Shown here piece by piece: positions 18,108-27,170 of a stretch of 64,000 nucleotides of DNA; position 1 is the first letter of the stretch, and each line of letters begins with the position of its first letter. The notes under the pieces are model-generated. The model saw only the letters and a program-made list of their open reading frames with translations, did not search any database and was not told where the DNA came from. The DNA comes from CAYYKK01 sp046351395 (lineage in GTDB: Bacteria > Myxococcota_A > Polyangia > Polyangiales > Polyangiaceae), in the NCBI GenBank assembly GCA_046351395.1, contig JAXLYP010000028.1, forward strand, positions 102,243 through 166,242, written 5' to 3'. The translations under genes were made by a program, and so were the position numbers.

Positions 18108-19196
18108 GTGACCGACCTCGAGCCCACCCACCGCGCGAACAACATCGAGAACCTCGAAGGCCTGCCCGCCGATACGCGGCTCGCGATCCTCGAGGATCTC
18201 CGCCGCAGGCACCTCGCGTTCACGATCGAGCGCCTCACGGGGTCCGAGGCGCGCGCGATCCTCGAGTCGAACGTGCGCTCCGCGATCGACGCGCTCCTCG
18301 CGTCCAAGGTCGAGGACGTGGTGAGCGCGGACGGGATCGCGAAGGCGATCGACGCGCTCGCGTCGAGCCCGGCGGTGGAGAAGATGTGGCGCCCCGCGGT
18401 GCGGATGTTCGTCCTGCTCGAGGTCGCGCGCCTCCGCGAGGACTCGGCGCCCATCGGGCAATACGTCCCGGATCGCGCGCGCGCGGACGTGCGGGACCTC
18501 CTCGCGCGCCCCGGGATCATGCCCGCGAAGCTCATCCGCCAGGTCGCGGAGCACGAGGCGTCCGAGGCCGTGATGAGGGACGTGCTCGACAAGGCGATCA
18601 CGGATTTTCAGGCGAACGTGAACCCGTTCACGAGCGACTGGGGCCTGCCCGGGTTGCTCAAGAAGATGGGCCCGCTCGGCATCGGCCTCGCGAAGAGCTT
18701 GGAGTCCGTGCAGCACGAGTTCGAAAAGCGCATCCAGCCCGAGCTCAAGCGCTTCCTCCAGGGCGCGGCGAAGCGCGCGTTGAAGCGGGGCGCGGAGGTG
18801 ATGATCGAGCGCTCCGACGAGCCCTCGTTCGTCGCCCTCCGCCGCGAGCTCTTCGCGTGGGCGCTCGAGCAGCCGACGAACGAGGTCCTGAACCTCGACG
18901 AGAAGGTGGTCGAGCTCGGTGAAGCCGCGGCGTACGAGATCTCGCGCCACGTGGTGTCGAGCGACGCCACGCGGAAGCGCAGGCGCGCCACGATCGACAT
19001 GCTCTTCTCGGCGCACCGCAAGCAGACGGTGGCGCAGGCGATGGCGGTCTACGGGATCTCCCCCGTGCTGGACGCGGCGGCGATCGCGGGCGCGCTCATC
19101 GGCCCGGTCGTCGCGTGGGTGAAGAGCCCGGCGGGCGCGCGCTTCCTCGACGACGCGATCGGCGCGTTCTACGACGCCGAGATCGCGCGCAGCTGA
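18108..19196 (+). CDS. Hypothetical helical protein
   Basis: A 362-residue protein with no recognised domain. It is predominantly helical and charged, without a signal peptide. One weakly hydrophobic Gly/Ala segment near the C-terminus (ISPVLDAAAIAGALIGPVVA) could be a membrane-interacting hairpin. Central stretches such as LKKMGPLGIGLAKSLESVQH and the basic KRALKRGAEVM hint at membrane or nucleic-acid association, without proof. GTG 18,108 is the first start after the previous stop, 26 bases downstream of the Tudor-knot gene. I can offer no function. Confidence 0.75.
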   Translation: MTDLEPTHRANNIENLEGLPADTRLAILEDLRRRHLAFTIERLTGSEARAILESNVRSAIDALLASKVEDVVSADGIAKAIDALASSPAVEKMWRPAVRMFVLLEVARLREDSAPIGQYVPDRARADVRDLLARPGIMPAKLIRQVAEHEASEAVMRDVLDKAITDFQANVNPFTSDWGLPGLLKKMGPLGIGLAKSLESVQHEFEKRIQPELKRFLQGAAKRALKRGAEVMIERSDEPSFVALRRELFAWALEQPTNEVLNLDEKVVELGEAAAYEISRHVVSSDATRKRRRATIDMLFSAHRKQTVAQAMAVYGISPVLDAAAIAGALIGPVVAWVKSPAGARFLDDAIGAFYDAEIARS

Positions 19197-19257
19197 CGGC
19201 ATCGATGGTGCATCGATCCGGGGTCGGCGGTGGAGTCACCGTCGAGGGCAGGTGCAC

Positions 19258-20586
19258 ATGGCGATCGCATCAGAGATTCCGGCGCTCCGCATCGCGGCCA
19301 CGCCCCTCGTCGGGGCGGCGTCCGACTTCGACGGTCTCCTCGAGCGGATAGGCGGGCGGCGCATCGTCCTGCTCGGCGAGGCGAGCCACGGCACGCACGA
19401 GTTCTACCGGACGCGGGCGGAGATCACGAAGCGCCTGATCGAGGAGAAGGGGTTCCACGCGGTCGCGATCGAGGGCGACTGGCCGGACGCGCACCGGGTG
19501 CACGAGTTCGTCGCCGGGACCTCGTCGGACCGGGACGCGGTGGACGCGCTCGCGGGGTTCCAGCGCTTCCCCACGTGGATGTGGCGCAACGCGGACGTGG
19601 TCGACTTCGTCGACTGGCTGCGCGCGTTCAACGCCGACCGCGACCCTGAGCGGCGCGTGGGGTTCTTCGGGATGGACCTCTACAGCCTCCACGCCTCGAT
19701 GGCCGCGGTCCTCGCGCACCTCGACGCGCGAGACCCGGAGGCCGCCGCGCGCGCCAGGGAGAGGTACGCGTGCTTCGACCACTACGGCGAGGACACGCAG
19801 CTCTACGGTCTCCGCGCCGGGCTGAGCCTCGACCCGTCGTGCGAACAGGAGCTCACGAACCAGCTCGTGGAGATGCAGAGCCGGCTCCGGCGCGCGCTCG
19901 AGTCCCCGGGGCCGGACGCGCCGCACGTCTTCTCCGCCATGCACAACGCGCGCGTCGCGAGGAACGCGGAGGAGTACTACCGCAACATGCTCGGGGGCCG
20001 CGTCTCCACGTGGAACCTTCGCGATCAGCACATGGTCGACACGCTCGAGAGCCTCGACGAGTGGATCGGGCGGCGCGGCGGCCCCGCGAAGATCGTGGTC
20101 TGGGCGCACAACTCCCACCTCGGGGACGCGCGCGCGACGGACATGGCGAAGAGCGGCGAGTGGAACGTCGGCCAGCTGATCCGCGAGAAGCACGGGCGAG
20201 ACGCGTTCCTCGTGGGCTTCACCACGTACGAGGGGACGGTCACGGCGGCGCGCGATTGGGACGAGCCCGCGGAGCAGCGGCGCGTGCGACCCGCGCTCGC
20301 GGGCAGCTGGGAGGCGCTCTTCCACGAGGTCGAGACGGCCCCGTTCGTCCTCTTCACGGATCCGGGCGCGTCTCCAGCGGCGCTCCGCGCGGCGCGCCTG
20401 AGCCGCGCGATCGGCGTCATCTATCGGCCGGAGACGGAGCGGCAGAGCCACTATTTCAAGAGCCGCATCGGCGAGCAGTTCGACGCGATCCTCCACTTCG
20501 ATCGGACGAGCGCCGTGCAGCCGCTCGAGCGAACCAGCCAATGGGTGACCGGCGAGCTGCCGGAGACCTATCCGTTCGCGGTCTAA
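19258..20586 (+). CDS. Erythromycin-esterase family hydrolase
   Basis: A 442-residue protein of the erythromycin esterase (EreA/B-like) superfamily. Family motifs are LLGEASHGTHEFYRTRAE with the catalytic-type His/Glu, VAIEGDWPDAHRVHEFV, ARNAEEYYRNM, WNLRDQHMVDTLE and KIVVWAHNSHLGDARATDM. True Ere enzymes hydrolyse the macrolactone ring of 14-membered macrolides. Most soil homologues have no shown resistance activity, so the family but not the substrate is supported. ATG 19,258 is preferred; GTG 19,252 in the same frame adds two residues. There is no signal peptide. The gene stands alone. Confidence 0.88.
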   Translation: MAIASEIPALRIAATPLVGAASDFDGLLERIGGRRIVLLGEASHGTHEFYRTRAEITKRLIEEKGFHAVAIEGDWPDAHRVHEFVAGTSSDRDAVDALAGFQRFPTWMWRNADVVDFVDWLRAFNADRDPERRVGFFGMDLYSLHASMAAVLAHLDARDPEAAARARERYACFDHYGEDTQLYGLRAGLSLDPSCEQELTNQLVEMQSRLRRALESPGPDAPHVFSAMHNARVARNAEEYYRNMLGGRVSTWNLRDQHMVDTLESLDEWIGRRGGPAKIVVWAHNSHLGDARATDMAKSGEWNVGQLIREKHGRDAFLVGFTTYEGTVTAARDWDEPAEQRRVRPALAGSWEALFHEVETAPFVLFTDPGASPAALRAARLSRAIGVIYRPETERQSHYFKSRIGEQFDAILHFDRTSAVQPLERTSQWVTGELPETYPFAV

Positions 20587-20688
20587 ATCAGCGCGCGCGC
20601 TGGTTGGCGGGGCGCAGGGTTCGATGAACACGGGCGCGCCGACGGCGCGGTGCTGCGCGCGCTTCCCGAGGCGGGGTAGCCTGCGCCG

Positions 20689-20940
20689 ATGTCCGTGAAC
20701 CTGTTCTCCGCCGCCGCGCTCGCCGCGCTCGCCGCGGATCCGGACGTCGAGGTGCGGTCCACGCTAGCGGAGAAATGTGACTGCACGCCCGACGCGCTCG
20801 AGCGCCTCGCGGCCGACGCGGACGACGGCGTGCGCGAGCAGGTCGCGGCCAACCGCTCGACGCCCCGCGCGTGCCTGGAGCGCCTGGCGAGCGACCCGAG
20901 CCCGGACGTGCGGGCGTGCGCCGCGCGCAGGCTGCGGTAG
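20689..20940 (+). CDS. LRV (leucine-rich repeat variant) mini-protein
   Basis: An 83-residue protein made almost entirely of ~24-residue LRV repeats: AALAADPDVEVRSTLAEKCD, LERLAADADDGVREQVAANR and LERLASDPSPDVRACAARRL. LRV repeats form a helical solenoid related to HEAT repeats. Full LRV proteins often carry an N-terminal Fe-S cluster, of which nothing is seen apart from a Cys pair (CDC). Three repeats are very few, so this is either a small binding protein or the remnant of a longer one. ATG 20,689 lies about 100 bases after the esterase gene. Confidence 0.7.
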   Translation: MSVNLFSAAALAALAADPDVEVRSTLAEKCDCTPDALERLAADADDGVREQVAANRSTPRACLERLASDPSPDVRACAARRLR

Positions 20941-21104
20941 CCCCCCAAGATTCCGACGTTCACGAAGGCTATCGCCCGGCCCGCGCACGCGCCTACCTTC
21001 TCGACGCCCACCACGAACGCGGCGCCGTCGGCACCTCGACGTCCCCGCGTCATTCGACGGTCCCGCACGACGCTACGACGCCGCGGGCGGCGCGTTCCTG
21101 GGTC

Positions 21105-21974
21105 ATGGTGAGTCTTCGGGCGGCGTCGGCCGCCAATCCTCGCTGGCGCCGGGAGAGCGGCCCGCCTGCCTTCATCGTGGTGTGGTGCCTGTTCGCGAGC
21201 GCGATCCTCGGCATGTTCGTCTGGGCCGGTTGGAGCATCACGGGGGATACGTACGTGGCGCTCGCCGTGCTCAAGGCTCGCCCCGTGCGCCCGCCCGGGG
21301 ACGACGCGAATGGGCCTGGGGTGTTCCACGGCAAGGTGGCGGGGCCGCTGCGGGTCGCCCCTTCCGGCGAGTCGGTCGTGGGCTGGGTGGGCTGGGTCGA
21401 GCGAGCGGAGAAGGAGGGGACGAGCACACAGACGTGCGTCGTATCGCAGCTCGAGGGCGTTTCGCTCGAGCGCGAGGGCGGCTCGCTCCTCCTCGGCTTC
21501 CCCAAGGACCGCATGACTCCGCCCTTGTCCGACGGGTTCTCCGCGCCCCGTGGGGTCAGCGTCGTCGCGCCGGACTCCACCACGAGCGGGGTGCCTCGCG
21601 CCCTCGAGTCCAACGCGTCGTGCAGCACGCTCCGAGGACCGCCCACGTACCACCAGATCACGTTCGCCCCAGGCGAGGAGATCGTCGTGTCGGGGTGTCG
21701 CAAGGGTGATCACATCGTCCCGTGCGACGATCGCGCGGACTTCCTGTTCGCGCGTTGCGCGGGGTTCGGTGAAGCGTGCCGCGTCTCTGGGCAGGAGGCC
21801 GTCTCGTCGATTCGCGACCGATGGCGGGGCGGTGTATCGATGGTGGTGTCGACCGTCGGGACCCTCGTGTGCGTCGCGCTGACGATCGTGGGGGTCGTCC
21901 AGTTGCGCCGCCATCGGGCGCTCGAGCGGCGACGACGCAGTGTGGCCCGCGCTGCTGCGCCCGTGGAGGTGTGA
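21105..21974 (+). CDS. Hypothetical membrane protein with two terminal TM segments
   Basis: A 289-residue protein with one hydrophobic segment near the N-terminus (PAFIVVWCLFASAILGMFVW) and one near the C-terminus (VSTVGTLVCVALTIVGVVQL). The ~190-residue loop between them contains GKVAGPLRVAPSGESVVGW and several Cys. This TM-loop-TM layout, with a G-x-V-x-G start to the loop, recalls the membrane-embedded beta domain of GIDE/MUL1-type proteins, as in the next gene, though more weakly. ATG 21,105 removes a low-quality upstream extension. The next gene begins 2 bases after the stop, so the two are a unit. Confidence 0.7.
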   Translation: MVSLRAASAANPRWRRESGPPAFIVVWCLFASAILGMFVWAGWSITGDTYVALAVLKARPVRPPGDDANGPGVFHGKVAGPLRVAPSGESVVGWVGWVERAEKEGTSTQTCVVSQLEGVSLEREGGSLLLGFPKDRMTPPLSDGFSAPRGVSVVAPDSTTSGVPRALESNASCSTLRGPPTYHQITFAPGEEIVVSGCRKGDHIVPCDDRADFLFARCAGFGEACRVSGQEAVSSIRDRWRGGVSMVVSTVGTLVCVALTIVGVVQLRRHRALERRRRSVARAAAPVEV

Positions 21975-21976
21975 TC

Positions 21977-22624
21977 ATGGTGCAGACATTCCTGACGATC
22001 GGACTCGTCGCTGCAGGGCTCGCGCTGGTTGTCTTCGCGCGGCGGAGCCTCGCACCGGCGCAAATCTTCATGGGCCGCCCAACGACGCCGCTGCGAGACG
22101 TCCGGCCGGGGCCCGTGGAGGTGGCGGGAAGGATCTCGGCCCACGCGGACGCCGCGGTCCGGAGCGGAGCGGGCGTCGCGTCCGTGGTCGTGCACCGCGT
22201 CGTCGAGCGGCGCGTCGACGACAAGTACCGAGAGGAGAGCCGAGACACGGTCTCCGTGAAGGCGCTCCTGACGGACGCCACCGGGTCGTGCGAGGTGTCC
22301 CTCGATCACGCGGATCTGATGGGTGAGGTGTGGCAATGCGAGGAAGGCGGTCGGCGCGTGACGGAGGTCATCCTCCCGGACGGAGCCCCCGTGCTGATCG
22401 CTGGGATGGCCCGCCGAGAGGAGCGGAGCGACGAGAGCGCCTATCGATCCGGCCCGTCCCCGCTGACCGTGGGCGGGAGCGGAGACGCTCCGCTCCTCGT
22501 CTCGATCGGTGGTGAGCGCCGAGCGGTGTTCATGTACGGCTGGCGGGCCGTGCTCGCGGGTGTCTGCGGCGTGCTGGTGATCGGCGTGGCAGCCGTCGTG
22601 CTCGTTCTGCGCGTGGCGCTGTGA
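21977..22624 (+). CDS. GIDE-domain-like membrane protein
   Basis: A 215-residue membrane protein with TM segments at both ends (TFLTIGLVAAGLALVVFARR and AVLAGVCGVLVIGVAAVVLV). The loop matches the GIDE/BAM-type domain of MUL1-like E3 ligases and their bacterial relatives: GPVEVAGRISAHAD, then VVVHRVVERRV, LTDATGSCEVSLDHAD and ILPDGAPVLIAGMARR. There is no RING finger, so no ligase activity is implied. Bacterial GIDE proteins are poorly studied; membrane stress or lipid-linked roles are guesses. ATG 21,977 follows the previous stop by 2 bases, pointing to a two-gene operon. Confidence 0.7.
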   Translation: MVQTFLTIGLVAAGLALVVFARRSLAPAQIFMGRPTTPLRDVRPGPVEVAGRISAHADAAVRSGAGVASVVVHRVVERRVDDKYREESRDTVSVKALLTDATGSCEVSLDHADLMGEVWQCEEGGRRVTEVILPDGAPVLIAGMARREERSDESAYRSGPSPLTVGGSGDAPLLVSIGGERRAVFMYGWRAVLAGVCGVLVIGVAAVVLVLRVAL

Positions 22625-22912
22625 AGCTGTCGTCAGGCTCGTGCGCCGTCGGGGACACCGTGCCCCCGAAGAGGAAGCGCGGGCCGTGGTCGCGAAGCCC
22701 TTTGAGCCACATCGTGGAGGTCGTGCGAGCGGGCACGTCGCTCGCCACCCACCGGAGGGAGACTGTCCTCTACCAGACAGTCGCGACCCACTGACCCGAG
22801 TTTCGCGAGCGTGCGGACGAGCACGGCGGTCCGCATTCACCCCGTTCGGGTCGACCCGATCCGAAAAGGTGCAGGTCGATTGTCCTTTCCGCCTAAGCTC
22901 GATCGACGAGTC

Positions 22913-24280
22913 ATGCATCCACGCCCACGCGCCCGATCTTCAGCGACGTCCTGGGCGTGGTCCGTGCTGCTGCTCCTCGCGCCCTTCGCATGCCACCGCC
23001 CGACCGAAGCCGAACAGCGGGAGGCCAAATGCGAGGCGACGAAGACCGCGTGCGCGAGCGACCTCGCAGCGTGCGGCTCCGTCGGCTGGAACTGCGACAT
23101 GTTCATGAGGGATGCAGAGCTCGTTGCCAGCCTCTTGGTCGATGGCTGCATCGGCGGTTCTCCCAAGACGTGCGAGGTGTTGGTCCAGCACCTGCGGGCA
23201 CATCTCAGGGACGCGGCCGCGTACCCATGGGCACGGGGCCTCAGCGCGGCGTGCCACGTGAACGCCGCCTCAGTCTGTCAGCTCGTGGACGGTCTCGGGA
23301 AGGACAGTGACTCGTTCGGGCATGGGTTGGACGCGGTGGAGGAGATCCTGTCGTGCGACGACCCCCGCGTCAGGGAGTGCGGCTTGACGGCGGCGCTGGC
23401 GCTCTTGTCGCGCAAGGACGCGTCCACGGGGGCCGGCAGTCGGACCCAGACTCTGCTCCAAGCCGAGTGCGCGAAGGACTCCGCTGGTCCAGCGTGCCGC
23501 GCCGCCTTGAAGGGATACGAGCTCAAGCGCGATTCGACCGAGGCGAAGCGCGAGGCGGAGATCCTCCTCGAGCGCTTCTGCGAGGGTGGGAACGAGACCG
23601 ACTGCGGGGACCTCGCGAAGCGGTGCGCCTATTGGACCGGTTGCGACAGGGGCGCCGTACGGAAGCTCCTCCAGGCCCACTGCCACGCGGCAGATTGTCT
23701 GGCCGACGCCGCCCGCCTCTTCCCCGACGACTACGCCCTCGCGGCGTGCGCGACGGGACACAAGGCGACGTGCGAGGACCTCCTCACGTTCAAGAAGAGC
23801 AGCAGCAAGGCGGAGGAGAACGAGAAAGCGTTGACGACCCTCTGTGCTCGACCGGACGCAGACGCCCAATGCGTGCCGTTCGCGGTCCAGTTCATGATCG
23901 CCTCCGGCGCTCCGGAGCGCGCGATCCCCTTCCAAGAGCGTCTGTGCGCGCGCGACAGCGGCGCGTGCGGGGATCTCGCGTACCTGCAGGCGGGGCTCCC
24001 GAGTCCCAAGAACGCGCCCGGTCTCACCAAGCTCGACGCGATGTGCACCCAGCGCGACGCGCGGGCGTGCCTGTTCCTCGCGAGGGTCTACAAGTTCGGC
24101 CAGGGCGTCGACCAGCTGTCTTACAAGAGCGCCGCCTACGCCAGGAAGGCGTGCGACGCGGCCGTGACCGAGGCCGTCAAAACGGAGGCCTGCCACTGGA
24201 CGACGGACGTCCCCTCCACGGGCTTCCACGTCCCGAACCCCCTCGCCGACATCTTCGGCGGCATCTTCCGAAGCTTCTAA
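22913..24280 (+). CDS. Cys-rich lipoprotein, Sel1-like
   Basis: A 455-residue exported protein. The signal peptide (WSVLLLLAPFAC) ends in a Cys, probably lipidated. The mature part has about 30 Cys in irregular C-x(5-12)-C spacing within helical repeats such as LQAECAKDSAGPACRAALKG and CTQRDARACLFLARVYKFG. The last of these resembles a Sel1 repeat (ARACLFLARVYKFGQGVDQ). Such Cys-bridged Sel1/TPR solenoids are common exported proteins in Myxococcota; function is unknown. ATG 22,913 is chosen for the signal peptide. The 288 bases upstream hold no credible gene. Confidence 0.75.
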   Translation: MHPRPRARSSATSWAWSVLLLLAPFACHRPTEAEQREAKCEATKTACASDLAACGSVGWNCDMFMRDAELVASLLVDGCIGGSPKTCEVLVQHLRAHLRDAAAYPWARGLSAACHVNAASVCQLVDGLGKDSDSFGHGLDAVEEILSCDDPRVRECGLTAALALLSRKDASTGAGSRTQTLLQAECAKDSAGPACRAALKGYELKRDSTEAKREAEILLERFCEGGNETDCGDLAKRCAYWTGCDRGAVRKLLQAHCHAADCLADAARLFPDDYALAACATGHKATCEDLLTFKKSSSKAEENEKALTTLCARPDADAQCVPFAVQFMIASGAPERAIPFQERLCARDSGACGDLAYLQAGLPSPKNAPGLTKLDAMCTQRDARACLFLARVYKFGQGVDQLSYKSAAYARKACDAAVTEAVKTEACHWTTDVPSTGFHVPNPLADIFGGIFRSF

Positions 24281-24478
24281 GTCACGGGCTCGGCTGTCCT
24301 CTGCCCACCGCGCCAAGCGTCGAACCTCGGTACGCGCTGCTCTGGGTAGGGCCGGCGACCCGCGCAGCGGTGAAGTGTGCTCGTCGTTCCTCAGCGGCAG
24401 CGCGCAGCGGCCCCAGACGATCGGAGCGCCCTGGCACGCGCGTTCCCTGGGGCGATCTCGCGTAAACTCCAGCGCACG

Positions 24479-27169
24479 ATGCCCGCGGCGAACACCCCCA
24501 GCCTTTCCGAAGCCTTACCGAAGGGCGCGAAGCACCCGCCGTTCACGCTCGTCGTGTTCCCGCTCCCACCGGGGCTCTTCCGCGTCCACGCGATCAACGG
24601 GGAGGAGCGGATGAACGCGACGTACGCGTTCGAGATCACGGTCACGACGGGCTACAAGCTCGCGTACGACTACGAGCGCGTGCTCGCGGGGATGCGGGCC
24701 GTGCTCGTGATCCGCGAGGCCCCGCTGCCCCGTGGGATCCACGGGGTCGTCCGCTCGATCCGGTGCGAGGGGCTGCGCGCTGGCAACCGTCGGGTGCAAT
24801 ACAAGATCACCCTCGTCCCGGGGTTCGACGTCCTCAGCAACACGCGCCAGTCGCGCATCTTCCAGGACGTCTCCGCGTCGGAGGTGATCGACCGCATCCT
24901 GAACCCCGCGCTGCCGACGCGCTGGCTGCTCAGCAACAAGCTCCCGAAGCGGGCGTACATCTGCCAATACGAGGAGTCCGACAAGGCGTTCGTCGAGCGG
25001 CTCGTCGCGGAGGCCGGGCTCTTCTACTACTTCGCGCAGCCCGCGGCGTTCGTCCAAGCGATGCTCGCGGCCGGTGAGGACGCGCTCGCGGACACCGGTG
25101 AGGCGGGCCAGGTCGTCGCGGCGCTCGCGACGCTCGCGGAGGCGATGCTCGATCGCGAGACGCTCGTGTTCGGGGACGCGCCCTCCTCGTACGCCGCGGT
25201 GGAGGACGCGAGCGTTGTGAACACGATCGTCTCGACGGGCGGCACCGTCCTCACCGCCGTGGGGACGGCGACGGGGAACACGTCGCTCGGCTCGGCGGCG
25301 ACGCAGGGCTTCCAGACGTTGCCGAGCCCCACGCTCCACTACTTGCCGGTCGAAGGGCTCGCCGGTGACCTGTTCGACAAAGTGACGCGCCTCGGCTCCG
25401 AGCACGCCCTCGCGACGACGAACGCCGAGGTGAACGACTACGATCCCGACCGGCCACTCTTCCCGCTCGCGGCGACGGCGCCCGACGGCAAGAGCCTGTA
25501 CATGAGCCTCGTCACCGCGGGCGTCAACGCCCTCACCGACCCGGAGAACGCCCTGCAGACGATCATGGACGTCATGGTCAACTCGGCGTCGGCGCTCCTG
25601 CCCGAGCATCGGTTCGATTACTACGAGCACCACGGACAGTTCCATTTCCCGGACTGGGACGACGCCGAGCGCGAGCCGACGCGCATCCTCTATCAGCAGC
25701 GCCGCGACGCCCACCGACTGGATGGTTCGAGCCACTGCCCCGCGTTCACGCCCGGGCACCGCTTCACGCTCGAGGGTCACCCGGTCGGGGTCTTGAACCG
25801 CGAGTACGCGCTCACCCGCGTCGTGCACCGCGGCACGACGGTCGAGGGCGAGTCGACGTACGCGAACGAGTTCGAATGCGTCCCGTCGTACGCGCCCTAC
25901 CCGGCCGCGAGGCCGCGTCGCCGCACCGTCCAGGCGGTGCTCACCGCGAAGGTCGTCGGTCCTCCCGGCGAGGTGATCCACGTCGACCGAACCGGGCGCA
26001 TCAAGGTGCGGTTCCATTGGGATCGCCAGGGCGCGCGGGACGGCTCGAGCACGTGCTGGCTGCGCGTGATGCAGCCTTGGGGCGGCGAGGGGTGGGGGCA
26101 CCAGTTCATCCCGCGCGTCGGGATGGAGGTCGTCGTCGCGTTCGAAGGGGGCGACCCCGACAAGCCGATCGTGATGGGCTCCGTCTACAACGCGACGCAC
26201 GTCATGCCGTTCCCGCTCCCCGAGGAGAAGGCGCGGAGCGGCGTGAAGACGCGGACCGTGGGCGCAGAGGAGGGCTACAACGAGCTCTCGATGTTCGACG
26301 AGGCGGGGCGCGAGCAGATCCGCGTGCACGCGCAGAAAGACCTCGAGGAGACCGTCGAGTCCCACCACTCGCTCGTCACGAACACGGAGTCGATCGTCGT
26401 GAAGGACACGCGCACCGAGCAAGTGCTGAAGACGCTCGAGCAGTTCGTGGGGGCCCGCTACGAGACCGTCGGGACCGACTATCGGCTCGGCGTCGAGGGG
26501 GACCGGCACGCGAAGGTGGCGGGCCACGACGCCCTCCATGTTTCGAAGCGCGCGACGCGTCGCTACGAGGACTGCGTCGAGGAGCGCGTCGAGGGTGACG
26601 CGACGACCATCATCGGCACGGAGGACCGGCCAAGCTCGTACGCGCTCCACGTGCACGGGTCCGCGACCCTCAGCGCGACAAAGAGCCTCGTCCTCGAGTG
26701 TCCGAACGGCGTCGAGATCCGCTGCGGCGCGACGACCATCCGGCTCGGCCCGGAGCGCCTCGAGCTCGGCGGCAAGGCGATCGGTGTGAAGGGCGGCGGC
26801 GCGGGCATCGAGTGCTCGGACCACGGGCTCAAGCTGAGCTCCGAGAAGGTGGCGCAGGTCACGGCGAAGGACGCGCTCGTCAAGACGAAGAAGGCCTCGA
26901 TCGGCATGGGCGACGAGATGCGCATGGACGCCCCGAAGGTCTGCATCAACTCGCCCGACCAAGCCAACGAGGAGAACGCGGAGCCCGACCCCGACACCGA
27001 GTTCCTGCTCCAGGATCCGGACGGCAATCCCCTGCCCCGCGAGCGGTACGTCATCGACCTGGAGGACGGGACGCAGCGGAGCGGCTTCACGGACGACAAA
27101 GGCCGCGTGAAGCTCTCCCTGCCGACGGGCGGGACCATCTCGTTTCCTGCGCTCGACAAGGTGACCTGA
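24479..27169 (+). CDS. vgrG: Type VI secretion spike protein VgrG (TssI)
   Basis: An 896-residue spike protein. The N-terminal gp27-like (phage_GPD) part starts near LFRVHAINGEERM and includes IFQDVSASEVIDRIL, CQYEESDKAFVERLVAEAGL and RFDYYEHHGQFHFPDWDD. The gp5-like OB-fold is GEVIHVDRTGRIKVRFHWD, then WLRVMQPWGGEGWGHQF and PRVGMEVVVAFEGGDPDKPI (~510-580). A DUF2345-like needle follows (LEETVESHHSLVTNTESIVV). The last ~60 residues add an Ig-like extension (LLQDPDGNPLPRERYVIDLE) that may seat cargo. The gp27 part carries Ala-rich insertions (~187-226 and ~325-377). ATG 24,479 is the first Met after the upstream noise. One base separates its stop from the LysM gene. Confidence 0.92.
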   Translation: MPAANTPSLSEALPKGAKHPPFTLVVFPLPPGLFRVHAINGEERMNATYAFEITVTTGYKLAYDYERVLAGMRAVLVIREAPLPRGIHGVVRSIRCEGLRAGNRRVQYKITLVPGFDVLSNTRQSRIFQDVSASEVIDRILNPALPTRWLLSNKLPKRAYICQYEESDKAFVERLVAEAGLFYYFAQPAAFVQAMLAAGEDALADTGEAGQVVAALATLAEAMLDRETLVFGDAPSSYAAVEDASVVNTIVSTGGTVLTAVGTATGNTSLGSAATQGFQTLPSPTLHYLPVEGLAGDLFDKVTRLGSEHALATTNAEVNDYDPDRPLFPLAATAPDGKSLYMSLVTAGVNALTDPENALQTIMDVMVNSASALLPEHRFDYYEHHGQFHFPDWDDAEREPTRILYQQRRDAHRLDGSSHCPAFTPGHRFTLEGHPVGVLNREYALTRVVHRGTTVEGESTYANEFECVPSYAPYPAARPRRRTVQAVLTAKVVGPPGEVIHVDRTGRIKVRFHWDRQGARDGSSTCWLRVMQPWGGEGWGHQFIPRVGMEVVVAFEGGDPDKPIVMGSVYNATHVMPFPLPEEKARSGVKTRTVGAEEGYNELSMFDEAGREQIRVHAQKDLEETVESHHSLVTNTESIVVKDTRTEQVLKTLEQFVGARYETVGTDYRLGVEGDRHAKVAGHDALHVSKRATRRYEDCVEERVEGDATTIIGTEDRPSSYALHVHGSATLSATKSLVLECPNGVEIRCGATTIRLGPERLELGGKAIGVKGGGAGIECSDHGLKLSSEKVAQVTAKDALVKTKKASIGMGDEMRMDAPKVCINSPDQANEENAEPDPDTEFLLQDPDGNPLPRERYVIDLEDGTQRSGFTDDKGRVKLSLPTGGTISFPALDKVT

Positions 27170-27170
27170 C

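Noticed and set aside
19258..20586. Macrolide resistance as the certain role of the erythromycin-esterase homologue
   Set aside because: The superfamily is broad; family motifs alone do not show macrolide hydrolysis.
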